Origin: Lachnospiraceae bacterium UBA6998
GTDB lineage: Bacteria > Bacillota > Clostridia > Lachnospirales > Lachnospiraceae
Assembly: GCA_002448395.1 (NCBI GenBank)
Contig: DJXS01000076.1
Location: forward strand, 1 to 21,750
DNA: 21,750 bases
Direction: 5' to 3'
The notes under the pieces are model-generated. The model saw only the letters and a list, made by a program, of their open reading frames with translations. It was not told the DNA's origin and made no database searches. Of this stretch, positions 7,759 through 15,923 are shown one piece after another. Within the stretch, counting starts at the first letter, position 1. Every line of letters starts with the position of its first letter. Both the position numbers and the translations under genes were made by a program.

Positions 7759-7773
7759 ATAACGATGCATCAA

Positions 7774-7811
7774 AAAAAAGAGGCAGCCATTCAAGGGCAT
7801 GCCTCTTTTTT
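7774..7811. terminator. Bidirectional terminator between dCMP deaminase and prs
   Basis: A 12-bp stem (7774-7785 with 7800-7811) begins with six A and ends with six T, so it works as an intrinsic terminator on both strands. Its core is GAGGCA/TGCCTC. It separates the convergent rightward operon, whose last stop is at 7758, from prs, whose stop is at 7839. Confidence 0.93.
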
Positions 7812-7838
7812 GGATTGTTATTGAATAATTACTGCGGC

Positions 7839-9089
7839 TTAATAGAATTTTTTGCCTTCTGCCTGCGCCTTGTTGTAGCGCTCGACGATGTTCAGGATCT
7901 TCTCTCTGGGATCGAGCAGGTCGCTGATGGAACTGTCGTGGTTGAGCGTATCAATGAGATAAGCAAGGTATTTGCTCATGCCGCAGCACACATACCAGGG
8001 GCGTTCCTTGAGTTCGGGTTTCTGGTAGATCAGGTTTGTCGTGATGATCTTGTCGAACTTGCCTTCCGCATAGGCCTTGTCGAATTTCTCGATGCCGTCG
8101 GTGAAAAGACCGAAAGTCTCACAGATGAAAACTCTGCGGGCATTTCTTTTCTTAAGGGCGCCGGCCACTTCAAGGATGCTGTCGCCGGAGGAGAGCATGT
8201 CGTCGATGACGACCATATCCTTTCCTTCAACGCTTGAACCCAGGAATACGTGGTCGAGAACCGGATTCACGCCATCTACGAAAGTGGAATAATCGCGGCG
8301 CTTGTAGAACATACCCATATCCAGGCCAAGTACGTTAGCATAGTAGACTGCGCGCTTCATGCCGCCCTCGTCCGGGCTGATGATGAGCATATGGTCTTTG
8401 TCGACCTTAAGATCAGGCACGCTGCGCAGAAGGCCTTTAATAAACTGATAAGCGGGCTGGACGGTGTCAAAGCCGTTCAGCGGGATCGCGTTCATGACGC
8501 GGGGATCATTGGCGTCAAAGGTGATGATGTTGTCTACGCCCATGCGCACCAGTTCCTGCAGCGCGATGGCACAGTCGAGGGACTCTCTGGAGGTGCGCTT
8601 GTGCTGGCGGCTCTCATAGAGATAGGGCATGATCACGGTGATCCTGCGCGCCTTGCCGCCGATAGATGCGATCACTCTCTTGAGGTTCTGATAGTGATCG
8701 TCGGGGGACATGTGGTTGGTGATCCCGAACATTTTGTAGGTCTCACTGTAATTTACAACATCTGCAAGGAGATAGAGGTCCATTCCGCGAACAGATTTGG
8801 AGAGCACGCCCTTGCCTTCACCGGTGCCGAAGCGGGGAAGATTGCAGTCAATGATATAAGTGGGACTCTTGTAACCGATATAAGCGAGGGAATTTTTGTG
8901 CTCGCTTTCGCGCTCCGCTCTCCAACGGGTGAGATAGTAATCGATCTCGGAAGCCATTTGCTCGCAGCCCTGGACCGGGATGATTCCCAGCGAACCTGCA
9001 GGCATCGAATCAAGATGTCTCTTGTCGTGCTTCTTGATCGGCTCCATCGTGTTGAGATGTAGATTTTCAGCGTTTTTGATTGGTTCCAT
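7839..9089 (-). CDS. prs: Ribose-phosphate pyrophosphokinase (PRPP synthetase), long clostridial form
   Basis: Transfers pyrophosphate from ATP to ribose 5-phosphate, giving PRPP for purine, pyrimidine, NAD, histidine and tryptophan synthesis. Diverged from the 315-residue Bacillus enzyme: 416 residues, with insertions, yet the core motifs are recognisable: MPYLYESRQHKR (154-165) for the ATP loop PYxxxxRQD, FDANDPRVM (191-199), SPDEGGMKRA (238-247), and the PRPP loop VVIDDMLSSGDS (293-304). The first 28 residues are a 14-residue tandem duplication (MEPIKN... and MEPIKK..., each ending HLNT or HLDS), giving three in-frame Met at 1, 15 and 29; only the first has a ribosome binding site (GCGAGG, 7 bases upstream), so it was chosen. 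It lies 47 bases after dnaI with no terminator between, suggesting co-transcription with dnaD and dnaI. Confidence 0.93.
   Translation of the reverse strand: MEPIKNAENLHLNTMEPIKKHDKRHLDSMPAGSLGIIPVQGCEQMASEIDYYLTRWRAERESEHKNSLAYIGYKSPTYIIDCNLPRFGTGEGKGVLSKSVRGMDLYLLADVVNYSETYKMFGITNHMSPDDHYQNLKRVIASIGGKARRITVIMPYLYESRQHKRTSRESLDCAIALQELVRMGVDNIITFDANDPRVMNAIPLNGFDTVQPAYQFIKGLLRSVPDLKVDKDHMLIISPDEGGMKRAVYYANVLGLDMGMFYKRRDYSTFVDGVNPVLDHVFLGSSVEGKDMVVIDDMLSSGDSILEVAGALKKRNARRVFICETFGLFTDGIEKFDKAYAEGKFDKIITTNLIYQKPELKERPWYVCCGMSKYLAYLIDTLNHDSSISDLLDPREKILNIVERYNKAQAEGKKFY
9006..9089 (-). repeat. 42-bp tandem duplication at the 5' end of prs
   Basis: Codons 1-14 and 15-28 of prs align without gaps: seven identical residues (MEPIK plus HL) and several conservative changes (E/D, N/D, T/S). 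At DNA level the first 18 bases of each copy share most positions, with differences mainly at third codon positions, which means the duplication is not recent and has been kept under protein-level selection. Confidence 0.75.
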
Positions 9090-9136
9090 TAGCCATCCTC
9101 GCTTTCTGACTTACGTAAGACTTTAGTGAATCTTTT

Positions 9137-10126
9137 TTAGTGATGAGCTGCGTTCCGCTGTCTTCGCTTAAGGACGCGGATGTCGCTGCCGGTCAGCTTG
9201 TAGAGTTCGTAATCATTGGTGATCCTTGAAAAAACGCGGTCGGAATATCTGGACTGCATTTCGGCAAGGGACAGGTTGGTAGAGATTACGGTCGATTTAC
9301 GGTTCAGATGACGTTCATTCAGGCAGGCAAAGAACTGTGCCGATATGAACTGGTTGGTGAGTTCCGTTCCGAGGTCATCAATGATGAGAAGGTCGCATTC
9401 GTAGAGATCTGAGATAAAACTCCGCAGTTCCTCTTTGGTCCTTACATCGAAGGAATACATGGAAAGCTTGTCAAACAGCGCGGCTGCGCTGAAATAGAGG
9501 ACGGAGTGTCCTGTCTCAAGAACTTCCTTCGCGATGCAGATGGATAAAAAGGACTTGCCTGTACCTACCGTACCATATAAGTAGAGATTCCGGTATACCG
9601 TATCGAATTCCGCGGCCATTCGCCTGCAGGCTGCTGCCGCAATGCGGAATCTCTTTAAATCCTCGCCCTGATAATAGTTCTCTGAGAGGACGCCAAAATT
9701 CTGCTCGGCCACCAGTTCCTTGAGATGGGAATGGCTGTAGAGGATCTCGACCTCTTTCTGGCGGAAGCATCGGCACTTTTGTCCGTCCACAAAGCCTGTA
9801 TCGCCGCAGAGCGGGCAATCGGGACTTACTGTGAGATAATCCTCGGGAAAGCCGTGAGAGACAAGAAGCTCTTTTTTCCTCGCGGCGATCTCTTCGAGCT
9901 GCGGGCGCACAAAACCGGGAGAAAGGGATGTATCATTCCTCTTTTCTCCCAATCGTGAATGAAGATAATCCACGGCAATTTCTGACACCCGGTCTGAAAG
10001 CTTCCGGAATTCGGGGATCCGGGCATAGACCTCGTCCCTGCGCTGCAGAGTCAGCTGATGCCGCCGGTTCTGCTTCTGCATATAGCCGCGCATGATCTCG
10101 TCGTACTGTTCTCTTGTCAGTGACAC
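9137..10126 (-). CDS. dnaI: Helicase loader DnaI / DnaC-like AAA+ ATPase
   Basis: Loads the replicative helicase DnaC (DnaB of E. coli) at the origin and at restarted forks. 329 residues. The N-terminal helicase-binding part (1-125) contains a zinc site, CPLCG (104-108) and CRC (118-120), as in Bacillus DnaI. The AAA+ domain follows: Walker A GTVGTGKS (185-192), Walker B LLIIDDLG (246-253), sensor-1 STN (282-284), and an Arg-finger SR (300-301) in the segment SDRVFSRIT. The start is GTG: GGGAG lies 8 bases upstream, within the 15-base gap to dnaD, and no better ATG exists. Overlap of its ribosome binding site with the end of dnaD points to translational coupling. Could equally be named dnaC in some annotation schemes. 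Confidence 0.94.
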   Translation of the reverse strand: MSLTREQYDEIMRGYMQKQNRRHQLTLQRRDEVYARIPEFRKLSDRVSEIAVDYLHSRLGEKRNDTSLSPGFVRPQLEEIAARKKELLVSHGFPEDYLTVSPDCPLCGDTGFVDGQKCRCFRQKEVEILYSHSHLKELVAEQNFGVLSENYYQGEDLKRFRIAAAACRRMAAEFDTVYRNLYLYGTVGTGKSFLSICIAKEVLETGHSVLYFSAAALFDKLSMYSFDVRTKEELRSFISDLYECDLLIIDDLGTELTNQFISAQFFACLNERHLNRKSTVISTNLSLAEMQSRYSDRVFSRITNDYELYKLTGSDIRVLKRRQRNAAHH

Positions 10127-10141
10127 CTGTTTTCTCCCGGA

Positions 10142-11110
10142 TTAGTTGCTAAGAATGTCTTTCTCGAGTTCGTCAAAGTCATACTGATTCTGCTCGAACT
10201 GGTTGAAGGGATTAGCGGAGGGCCTGACACCCTGCGCGCTGCGCCCTTTTCTGCTCAGACTGGAAACAGAGCGCTCCGCCTGCTTGGGGGTGGTAATACC
10301 GCGCTCGGCCCAGTTGACAGCCACTTTCTGGATATAGCGGAAATCCTTCTTACCCCTGTCAATGCAGTATTGCAGCAGATAATCGATCAGCGCGTCTGAG
10401 AAGTGGAGCTGTTCGGAAATATAGTATACAGACTCCACCTCGCTGGGTGCAAGGGGTTTTCCGATATACTGCTCGATGATATACAGAAGCTGCGCCCGTT
10501 TGGTGCTGCTCTTAAAGGCCTCCACGGAAGCTGCGTCGGGATGCCTGAAGGCGGCTTTGCAGCCTTCGGTCTCCTCATCGGTCTTAGCGGAGGAAAGCTG
10601 TCCGGCAGCAGTCACTGAAGCTGCAGCCGTCGAAGAGGCAGGCTGCGCGGGGGCAGATTCTGCGGGAATACTGTGCTGCGCAGGGATCGTCATAGCCTGG
10701 AGCCTGGGTACGGCCGGCGCAGTGCGGGTCTCTTTTTCGGGATAGACAGAGTCATCCTCTGTGCTGCCGGATACAAGTCCGCCGCGGAAAGGCACAGGGT
10801 AACCCTGTGATTCGTTTTCCGGCCTGGGAGACACCATGCGCAGGGACATAAGATCCCCTGCACCGCTGTATTCGAGCACAATAAGGCCGCGGCGCTCCCA
10901 ATAGCGGAGCGAGCGCATTACTTCTCTCTCCGTGTGGTTGAACTGGTCGGCCATATCCGGAATGCTCGTGGTCCTGCCCGCGTTCATCATTCGCAGGAGA
11001 TAGAGATAGACCTTGAGCTGCGCGTCATTGGCGTCCTTCATGTATTTGTCGATAAAGAGATTGGAGATCAGGGTAGAGCCCAGATCTGCCTCGCTGTAAA
11101 CCGTGAACAA
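10142..11110 (-). CDS. dnaD: DnaD-domain primosomal protein
   Basis: Replication-initiation protein of the Firmicute DnaD/DnaB family, acting between DnaA and the helicase loader. Residues 1-93 form a winged-helix domain (TSIPDMADQFNHTEREVMRSL), 94-203 are an Ala/Pro/Ser-rich disordered linker, and 204-275 are the C-terminal DnaD-like domain (RAQLLYIIEQYIGKPLAPSE). The tail NQYDFDELEKDILSN (308-322) is the acidic end commonly seen in clostridial members. The start is TTG: GGGAGG (11119-11124) lies 8 bases upstream and no in-frame ATG precedes the conserved N-terminus. It heads a run with dnaI and prs. Whether it corresponds to Bacillus DnaB or DnaD cannot be decided because clostridia often have a single combined member. 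Confidence 0.92.
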   Translation of the reverse strand: MFTVYSEADLGSTLISNLFIDKYMKDANDAQLKVYLYLLRMMNAGRTTSIPDMADQFNHTEREVMRSLRYWERRGLIVLEYSGAGDLMSLRMVSPRPENESQGYPVPFRGGLVSGSTEDDSVYPEKETRTAPAVPRLQAMTIPAQHSIPAESAPAQPASSTAAASVTAAGQLSSAKTDEETEGCKAAFRHPDAASVEAFKSSTKRAQLLYIIEQYIGKPLAPSEVESVYYISEQLHFSDALIDYLLQYCIDRGKKDFRYIQKVAVNWAERGITTPKQAERSVSSLSRKGRSAQGVRPSANPFNQFEQNQYDFDELEKDILSN

Positions 11111-11216
11111 TGCACAAACCTCCCTTATCTGTCCGGCGGGTCAGGATGGGCGCACAGATGCTCGTGATTCCCCAAGTCTTATCAGAGCGCTGCGCAGTCC
11201 CGGCGCGGATCCAGTC

Positions 11217-11290
11217 ATTATAGTCTAAGCCGCTGCGGTTCTGTCGATATCTGCGGCAAAATAGCATAATTTGATAAGTGCAGTATAGCA
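11217..11290 (-). promoter_or_regulatory. Candidate promoters of the dnaD-dnaI-prs operon
   Basis: Two -10 matches are seen on the minus strand. The upstream one is the extended form TGCTATACT (11290-11282) without a good -35. The nearer one is a perfect TATAAT (11222-11217) with TCGACA (11247-11242) at a long 19-base spacing. The octamer ATAGCATA occurs at 11261-11268 and 11285-11292, 24 bases apart. Leaders would be about 165 or 100 bases. Which is used is not decidable by eye. Confidence 0.42.
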
Positions 11291-11368
11291 TAGGCAAACA
11301 TGCACCGAAATGGTCATTTTGTCCATAATTTTTGGCAGCGGCGGGAATCGGACGGCGCCCGGGGCAAT

Positions 11369-11484
11369 TGTGGATAATGAGGATAAAGTGGAAAAAACTC
11401 CCGAAATGCCTTGATAAAAGGCACTTCGGGAGAGCAGGATATCCACATCGGTCATGCGGCTTTTTTGGGGGATGATGTGGAAAA
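11369..11484. promoter_or_regulatory. Cluster of DnaA-box matches upstream of dnaD
   Basis: Against the consensus TTATCCACA (TGTGGATAA on the other strand): a perfect match at 11369-11377, 8 of 9 at 11439-11447 (ATATCCACA) and at 11476-11484 (TGTGGAAAA), and 7 of 9 at 11387-11395 (AGTGGAAAA). All lie between the murC stop and the dnaD promoter region, flanking the murC terminator. The position suggests DnaA control of the helicase-loader operon or a DnaA titration site; binding has not been shown. Confidence 0.5.
11392..11432 (-). terminator. Intrinsic terminator of murC
   Basis: A 15-bp stem with one mismatch (11398-11412 with 11418-11432, arms starting CTCCCGAA and TTCGGGAG) and a five-base loop is followed on the minus strand by six T (11397-11392). 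It lies 68 bases beyond the murC stop codon. Confidence 0.93.
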
Positions 11485-11499
11485 GTCGGAAAGGGAAGG

Positions 11500-12888
11500 T
11501 CACATAACCAGTTTTTTCCCTACTTCATTGATATTTCCGGCCCCCATAGTTATCACCAAATCATCCGATTGGCAATTTTTCAGGAGATATTCTTCAATTT
11601 CTTCAAAAGAATCCAGGCAGAGGCAGGGATGCCCGAGCTTTTCGATCTTTTCAGCCATCGTGTGAGAGCTGATCCCCAGATTGTCGGTCTCTCTGGCCGG
11701 GTATATTTTGGCAAGGATCACGTGATCCGCCAGAGTGAGGGCTTGCGCGAATTCATCCATCAGCGCCTTGGTCCTTGTATAGGTGTGGGACTGGAAGACG
11801 CACCAGAGCTCTCTGTGAGGGTAATTGAGCGCAGTCCTGAGCGTTGCCTCGATCTCTGTGGGGTGATGCGCATAGTCATCGATGACCGTGAAGCCGTTCC
11901 GGCTTCCCAGAATCTGGAAGCGTCTCTCGGTTCCGGTATAGCCCGCCAGAGCTGCCGCAGTGTACCTACGGTCAATTCCAAGGCAGTCTGCCGCAGCGGC
12001 TGCTGCGAGAGAGTTGTAAACATTGTGCTCGCCGGGTACTCCCAGGGTGACCGCCTGCCTCTGTACAGTACCGTCGGCAGAACGCGAACAGAGAGTGTAG
12101 GAAGCGCGGGCGAACTGATCGTAAGTGATGTCCTCGGGCCAGTAATCTGCGCTGTCGTCGGGACCGTACAGGATCACTCTGCAGTCGAGGCCGCCGGAGA
12201 TCTCCTCATAGTCCGGGATCTGTGTATTGATGATCAGGGCGCCGTCCGCGGGAATAAGCTGAGCAAATTTCCTGAAGGACCGGCGGATGTCGTCGAGATC
12301 CTTGAAGAAATCCAGGTGATCCGCGTCGATATCCAAAATGATGCCGATGCCCGGGAACATATCCAGGAAACTGTTCGTGTACTCGCATGCTTCCGCGGCA
12401 AAATATTCACTGTTTCCGATCCTGACGTTTCCGCCGATGCTGTCCAGGATGCCGCCGATGGAAAGGGTGGGATCCGTTCCGGCGGCCATCATGATCTCCG
12501 AGATCATGGATGTCGTAGTGGTCTTGCCGTGGGTTCCGCTTATAGCGACGGGATCCTTATATCCGCGCATGATCTGGCCCAGAAGAACGGACCTTGTTAT
12601 GTGCGGGATCTTGTTCTCCATAACAGCTATATACTCCGGATTATCCGGACGGATCGCCGCTGTAAAGACGACGAGATCGATGTCGGGTGTTATATTTTCC
12701 TTCTTCTGGCCGATAATGACTTTGATGCCGTCAGCAGCCAGTTCATCGGTAATGGAAGAAGCGGCGCGGTCAGATCCGGAGACCTCAAAGCCTCTGCTGC
12801 GAAGGATCTGTGCGAGACCGCTCATGGAGATTCCGCCGATCCCTGAAAAATAGACGTGGATCGGCTTGTCAAAATCGAGCTGATACAT
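11500..12888 (-). CDS. murC: UDP-N-acetylmuramate--L-alanine ligase
   Basis: First amino-acid ligation of peptidoglycan synthesis: joins L-alanine to UDP-MurNAc using ATP; cytoplasmic. The N-terminal Rossmann domain carries GIGGISMSGLA (16-26) and GSD at 38-40; the central domain has the ATP loop SGTHGKTTTT (117-126), EACEYTNSF (166-174), DIDADHLDFF (186-195) and GEHNVYN (286-292); the C-terminal domain has DDYAHHP (337-343) and ends with ITMGAGNINEVGKKLV. 462 residues is the usual length and no motif is missing. GGGAGG lies about 5 bases before the ATG. It is monocistronic, divergent from glgC, with its own promoter and terminator. Confidence 0.98.
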   Translation of the reverse strand: MYQLDFDKPIHVYFSGIGGISMSGLAQILRSRGFEVSGSDRAASSITDELAADGIKVIIGQKKENITPDIDLVVFTAAIRPDNPEYIAVMENKIPHITRSVLLGQIMRGYKDPVAISGTHGKTTTTSMISEIMMAAGTDPTLSIGGILDSIGGNVRIGNSEYFAAEACEYTNSFLDMFPGIGIILDIDADHLDFFKDLDDIRRSFRKFAQLIPADGALIINTQIPDYEEISGGLDCRVILYGPDDSADYWPEDITYDQFARASYTLCSRSADGTVQRQAVTLGVPGEHNVYNSLAAAAAADCLGIDRRYTAAALAGYTGTERRFQILGSRNGFTVIDDYAHHPTEIEATLRTALNYPHRELWCVFQSHTYTRTKALMDEFAQALTLADHVILAKIYPARETDNLGISSHTMAEKIEKLGHPCLCLDSFEEIEEYLLKNCQSDDLVITMGAGNINEVGKKLVM

Positions 12889-12955
12889 ATGCCCTCCCTG
12901 AATTTATTGATAGTCAGAAGCGCAGTGCTTCTTATCTGATTGAGTTGACGTTCGT

Positions 12956-12984
12956 ATCATACAATAAGAAGTCTTACAAGTCAA
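12956..12984 (-). promoter_or_regulatory. Promoter of murC
   Basis: On the minus strand TTGACT (12984-12979), a 17-base spacer and TATGAT (12961-12956), each 5 of 6 to the vegetative consensus. The start site would fall near 12949, leaving a leader of about 60 bases before the ATG at 12888. Confidence 0.72.
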
Positions 12985-12985
12985 A

Positions 12986-13015
12986 GGAGTATCCGAATGG
13001 AGTATGTTATACTCC
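12986..13015. promoter_or_regulatory. GGAGTAT repeat and palindrome between murC and glgC
   Basis: GGAGTAT occurs at 12986-12992 and 12999-13005, 13 bases apart, and inverted as ATACTCC at 13009-13015; the last two form a 7-bp hairpin with a three-base loop. The cluster abuts the murC -35 box, where a regulator binding it would affect murC. The regulator is unknown. Confidence 0.4.
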
Positions 13016-13075
13016 GTGAAGGAATGAAAATTGTCTGGCAACAAAACATAATTACGTATAAAGTAGAACGATTTG

Positions 13076-13121
13076 GTACATGTAATGTACGGTTTCATTT
13101 CTGTATTCGGTATGGTATAAT
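13076..13121 (+). promoter_or_regulatory. Promoter of glgC-glgD-spoVG with overlapping operator-like dyad
   Basis: TGGTATAAT (13113-13121) is an extended -10 with a perfect TATAAT core; a recognisable -35 is missing, as is usual for that class. Just upstream, at about -50 to -36, lies the perfect dyad GTACAT-GTA-ATGTAC (13076-13090). The start site would be near 13128, giving a leader of about 60 bases. Confidence 0.6.
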
Positions 13122-13187
13122 ATCATTGCAAAATTATAAACGTTATTATGTAAAAGATTTTGCAAAAACCATACCAGAGGTGGCAAC

Positions 13188-14465
13188 ATGATAGTTAAGA
13201 AAGAAATGATCGCTATGCTGTTGGCAGGCGGCCAGGGAAGCAGACTCGGAATTCTTACATCAAACATGGCCAAACCGGCGGTATCCTTTGGCGGGAAGTA
13301 CAGGATCATTGACTTTCCGCTCAGTAACTGCATCAATTCAGGTGTAGATACTGTAGGTGTACTGACGCAGTATATGCCGCTGAGGCTGAATACGCACGTC
13401 GGGATCGGAATCCCGTGGGACCTCGATAAGAATGTGGGAGGAGTCACGGTACTGTCTCCGTATGAGAAGATCTCGCATACGGACTGGTACACGGGGACTG
13501 CGAACGCGATCTATCAGAATCTCACGTATATGGAGAGCTACAACCCCGATTATGTGCTTATTCTGTCCGGTGATCATATCTATAAGATGGATTACGAATC
13601 GATGTTGGATTTCCATAAGGAAAACAATGCTGAAGTAACTATCGCTGTCATGCCGGTCCCTAAGGAAGAGGCGAGCCGTTTCGGGATCATGATCACTGAC
13701 GAGAACAGAAAGGTAGTGGACTTTGAGGAGAAGCCCGCTCATCCCCGCAGCAATCTGGCTTCCATGGGTATTTATATATTCAACTGGAAGACGCTCAGGG
13801 AAGCGCTGGTGACCAATAAGGAACAGCCCAATCTGGATTTCGGCAAGCACATCATTCCGTACTGCCGCGATAAGGGAGCTCCTCTCTACGCGTACGAGTT
13901 TAACGGATACTGGAAAGATGTCGGGACCCTGACCTCCTATTGGGAAGCTAATATGGAGCTCATAGACATCGTTCCGGAGTTTAACCTGTACGAGGAGTAC
14001 TGGAAGATCTACACAAAGAGCACTTCCAATGTTCCGCAGTATTTTGGCACAGAAGGCACTGCGGAGCGGACGATCATCGGCGAAGGAACAGAAATTTACG
14101 GCAGAGTTTACAACTCTGTGATCGGTTGTGACGTGACCATCGGAGAGGGCGCGGAAGTAAGGGACTCGATCCTTATGAACGGCACCCGCGTTGGCGCAGG
14201 CAGCAGACTCTATAAGGTCATTGCCGCGGAGAATGTCACGATCGGGAACGGAACGGTCCTTGGCGAAGGCCGCGACATCCCCAACGAAACGAGATCCGAT
14301 ATTTACAGGGACGGTCTTGTGACGCTAGGAGAAGAAACGGAGATCCCGGCCGGAGTGCGCATCGGAAAGAATGTCATGATTTCCGGTGTCACGACCGCAG
14401 ATGATTACCCTGGCGGAATGCTTGAAAGCGGCAGAACTCTGGTGAAAGAAGGTGACGTGGAATGA
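13188..14465 (+). CDS. glgC: Glucose-1-phosphate adenylyltransferase, catalytic subunit
   Basis: Makes ADP-glucose from glucose 1-phosphate and ATP, the committed step of glycogen synthesis. The nucleotidyltransferase domain holds GGQGSRLG (14-21), MAKPAV (27-32), [10 protein letters not shown] (127-136) and FEEKP (179-183), all intact, so this is the catalytic subunit. YWKDVGT lies near 243, and residues from about 295 form the left-handed beta-helix with hexapeptide repeats ([20 protein letters not shown]). 425 residues is normal. AGAGGTGG precedes the ATG. The last four bases, ATGA, overlap the glgD start, so translation is coupled. No other glycogen gene (glgA, glgB, glgP) is in the window. 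Confidence 0.97.
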   Translation: MIVKKEMIAMLLAGGQGSRLGILTSNMAKPAVSFGGKYRIIDFPLSNCINSGVDTVGVLTQYMPLRLNTHVGIGIPWDLDKNVGGVTVLSPYEKISHTDWYTGTANAIYQNLTYMESYNPDYVLILSGDHIYKMDYESMLDFHKENNAEVTIAVMPVPKEEASRFGIMITDENRKVVDFEEKPAHPRSNLASMGIYIFNWKTLREALVTNKEQPNLDFGKHIIPYCRDKGAPLYAYEFNGYWKDVGTLTSYWEANMELIDIVPEFNLYEEYWKIYTKSTSNVPQYFGTEGTAERTIIGEGTEIYGRVYNSVIGCDVTIGEGAEVRDSILMNGTRVGAGSRLYKVIAAENVTIGNGTVLGEGRDIPNETRSDIYRDGLVTLGEETEIPAGVRIGKNVMISGVTTADDYPGGMLESGRTLVKEGDVE

Positions 14466-15580
14466 GGGCGGTAGGAATTATCTTAGCCGGCGGCAACAGC
14501 AAACGAATGAAGGAACTGTCCAGAAAGAGGGCTGTGTGCGCGATGCCCGTGGCGGGAAGTTATCGCAGCATAGACTTTGCGCTCAGCAATATGGAACACT
14601 CCAGAATTCAGAAAGTTGCTGTCCTTACGCAGTATAATTCCCGGAGTCTGAATGAACACCTTGCATCGTCAAAATGGTGGGATTTCGGGCGCAAGCAGGG
14701 AGGATTGTTCCTCTTTACGCCTTCCTTTGCGGACGCCAGCAGTCAGTGGTACCGGGGAACAGCTGACGCGATCGCGCAGAATATCAGTTTTCTCAAGACA
14801 TCTCACGAACCCTATGTGGTGATCACATCGGGGGACTGTGTTTACAAGATGGATTACAATGATGTTCTCGAATATCATATGGAAAAGAGAGCGGATATCA
14901 CTGTAGTGGTCAAGGAAATGCCGGAAAACTTTAATGTGGAACGGTATGGCACAGTGCAGATGGATGCGGACGGCAGGATCCAGGAATTCGTGGAGAAACC
15001 GGTCGTTGCGCAATTTAACACAATTTCATGCGGAATCTACGTGATCAGAAGGAGACTTCTTATAGAGTTTCTGGAAAAGAGCATGGAAGAGAACCGGTAT
15101 GATCTGGTTCAGGATATCCTCATCCGCTACAGAGGCCTGAAGAGAATCTACGGTTACAAGCTGCACAACTATTGGAGCAATATTGCGACTGTTGAGGATT
15201 ATTACAGGACGAATATGGATTTTCTGAATCCGGAGATCAGGGATTATTTCTTCAAACAGTATCCGGACGTTCACTCGAAGGTGGCCGACCTTCCTCCCGC
15301 GAAGTACAACGTGGGAGTGCACATCCGTAACAGCTTGCTGTCGAGCGGATGTATCGTGAACGGAACGGTGGAGAATTCCGTATTGTTCCAGCAGGTCTAT
15401 GTTGGCAATAATTGTGTAATTAGGAATTCACTCATTTTGAATGATGTTTACATCGGAGACAATACTATCATTGAGAACTGCATCGTGGAGAGCGGCGACA
15501 CCATTCAGGCAAATTCCTGTTACAAAGGTGAAAATGGTATAAGGATCGTGGTGGAAAAAGGCGAACGTTATACCATTTAG
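14462..15580 (+). CDS. glgD: Glucose-1-phosphate adenylyltransferase, GlgD regulatory subunit
   Basis: Paralogue of GlgC found beside it in Firmicutes, where the two form a heterotetramer and GlgD raises activity of GlgC. The fold is the same: nucleotidyltransferase domain (about 1-240) and beta-helix (about 285-372, [19 protein letters not shown]). The nucleotide loop is degenerate: [10 protein letters not shown] (10-19) lacks the GxGxRL pattern, CAMPV (26-30) replaces the KPAV lysine, and YWSNIAT replaces YWKDVGT, all consistent with a subunit of low or no catalysis. [10 protein letters not shown] (123-132) and FVEKP remain. 372 residues matches GlgD, shorter than GlgC. Starts inside the glgC stop (ATGA overlap). 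Confidence 0.95.
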   Translation: MRAVGIILAGGNSKRMKELSRKRAVCAMPVAGSYRSIDFALSNMEHSRIQKVAVLTQYNSRSLNEHLASSKWWDFGRKQGGLFLFTPSFADASSQWYRGTADAIAQNISFLKTSHEPYVVITSGDCVYKMDYNDVLEYHMEKRADITVVVKEMPENFNVERYGTVQMDADGRIQEFVEKPVVAQFNTISCGIYVIRRRLLIEFLEKSMEENRYDLVQDILIRYRGLKRIYGYKLHNYWSNIATVEDYYRTNMDFLNPEIRDYFFKQYPDVHSKVADLPPAKYNVGVHIRNSLLSSGCIVNGTVENSVLFQQVYVGNNCVIRNSLILNDVYIGDNTIIENCIVESGDTIQANSCYKGENGIRIVVEKGERYTI

Positions 15581-15594
15581 AAATGGAGAATGCT

Positions 15595-15885
15595 ATGCAG
15601 GTGACGGATGTAAGAGTTAGAAGAATTGCCAAAGAAGGCAAGATGAAGGCAGTCGTCTCTATTACTATCGATCAGGTTTTCGTGGTACACGATATCAAAG
15701 TTATCGAAGGCGAGAAGGGCCTTTTTATCGCGATGCCGAGTAAGAAATCGGCAGATGGAGAGTACAGAGACATAGCCCATCCCATCAATACAGAGACCAG
15801 GGCGATGCTTGAGAGCATTATCCTGGATGAGTATGAAAAGAGTGCTTTGCAGGAGGATACTACACCTACAGGTACAACAGCATAG
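15595..15885 (+). CDS. spoVG: SpoVG RNA/DNA-binding regulator
   Basis: Small conserved regulator first known from sporulation septation in Bacillus, binding RNA and DNA in other Firmicutes. The protein of 96 residues begins [19 protein letters not shown] and contains the family core [24 protein letters not shown]... (short form) and the signature YRDIAHPIN, followed by a polar tail. An earlier in-frame ATG at 15583 has no ribosome binding site; the ATG at 15595 has GGAG six bases upstream and gives the normal family N-terminus, so it was chosen. The gene begins 14 bases after glgD and is very likely in the same transcript. In Bacillus it lies before glmU and prs. Confidence 0.95.
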   Translation: MQVTDVRVRRIAKEGKMKAVVSITIDQVFVVHDIKVIEGEKGLFIAMPSKKSADGEYRDIAHPINTETRAMLESIILDEYEKSALQEDTTPTGTTA

Positions 15886-15923
15886 CATCGCACGAACACT
15901 TAATAGCTGAATATCGAAATTAC

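Noticed and set aside
9063..9096. Nine-codon frame starting just before prs and overlapping its start
   Set aside because: Its ATG directly abuts the GAGG element, leaving no spacing for ribosome binding, so it is probably incidental and not a regulatory leader peptide.
11111..11499. Idea that the DnaA-box gap is the chromosomal origin
   Set aside because: No dnaA or dnaN gene is adjacent, and there is no clear AT-rich unwinding tract beside the boxes; a regulatory or titration role is simpler.
11569..12846. 425-codon plus-strand frame opposite murC; similar long frames opposite prs (8250-9062) and mfd (17941-19026, 19072-20085)
   Set aside because: Each lies wholly within a well-identified gene on the other strand and shows no conserved domain.
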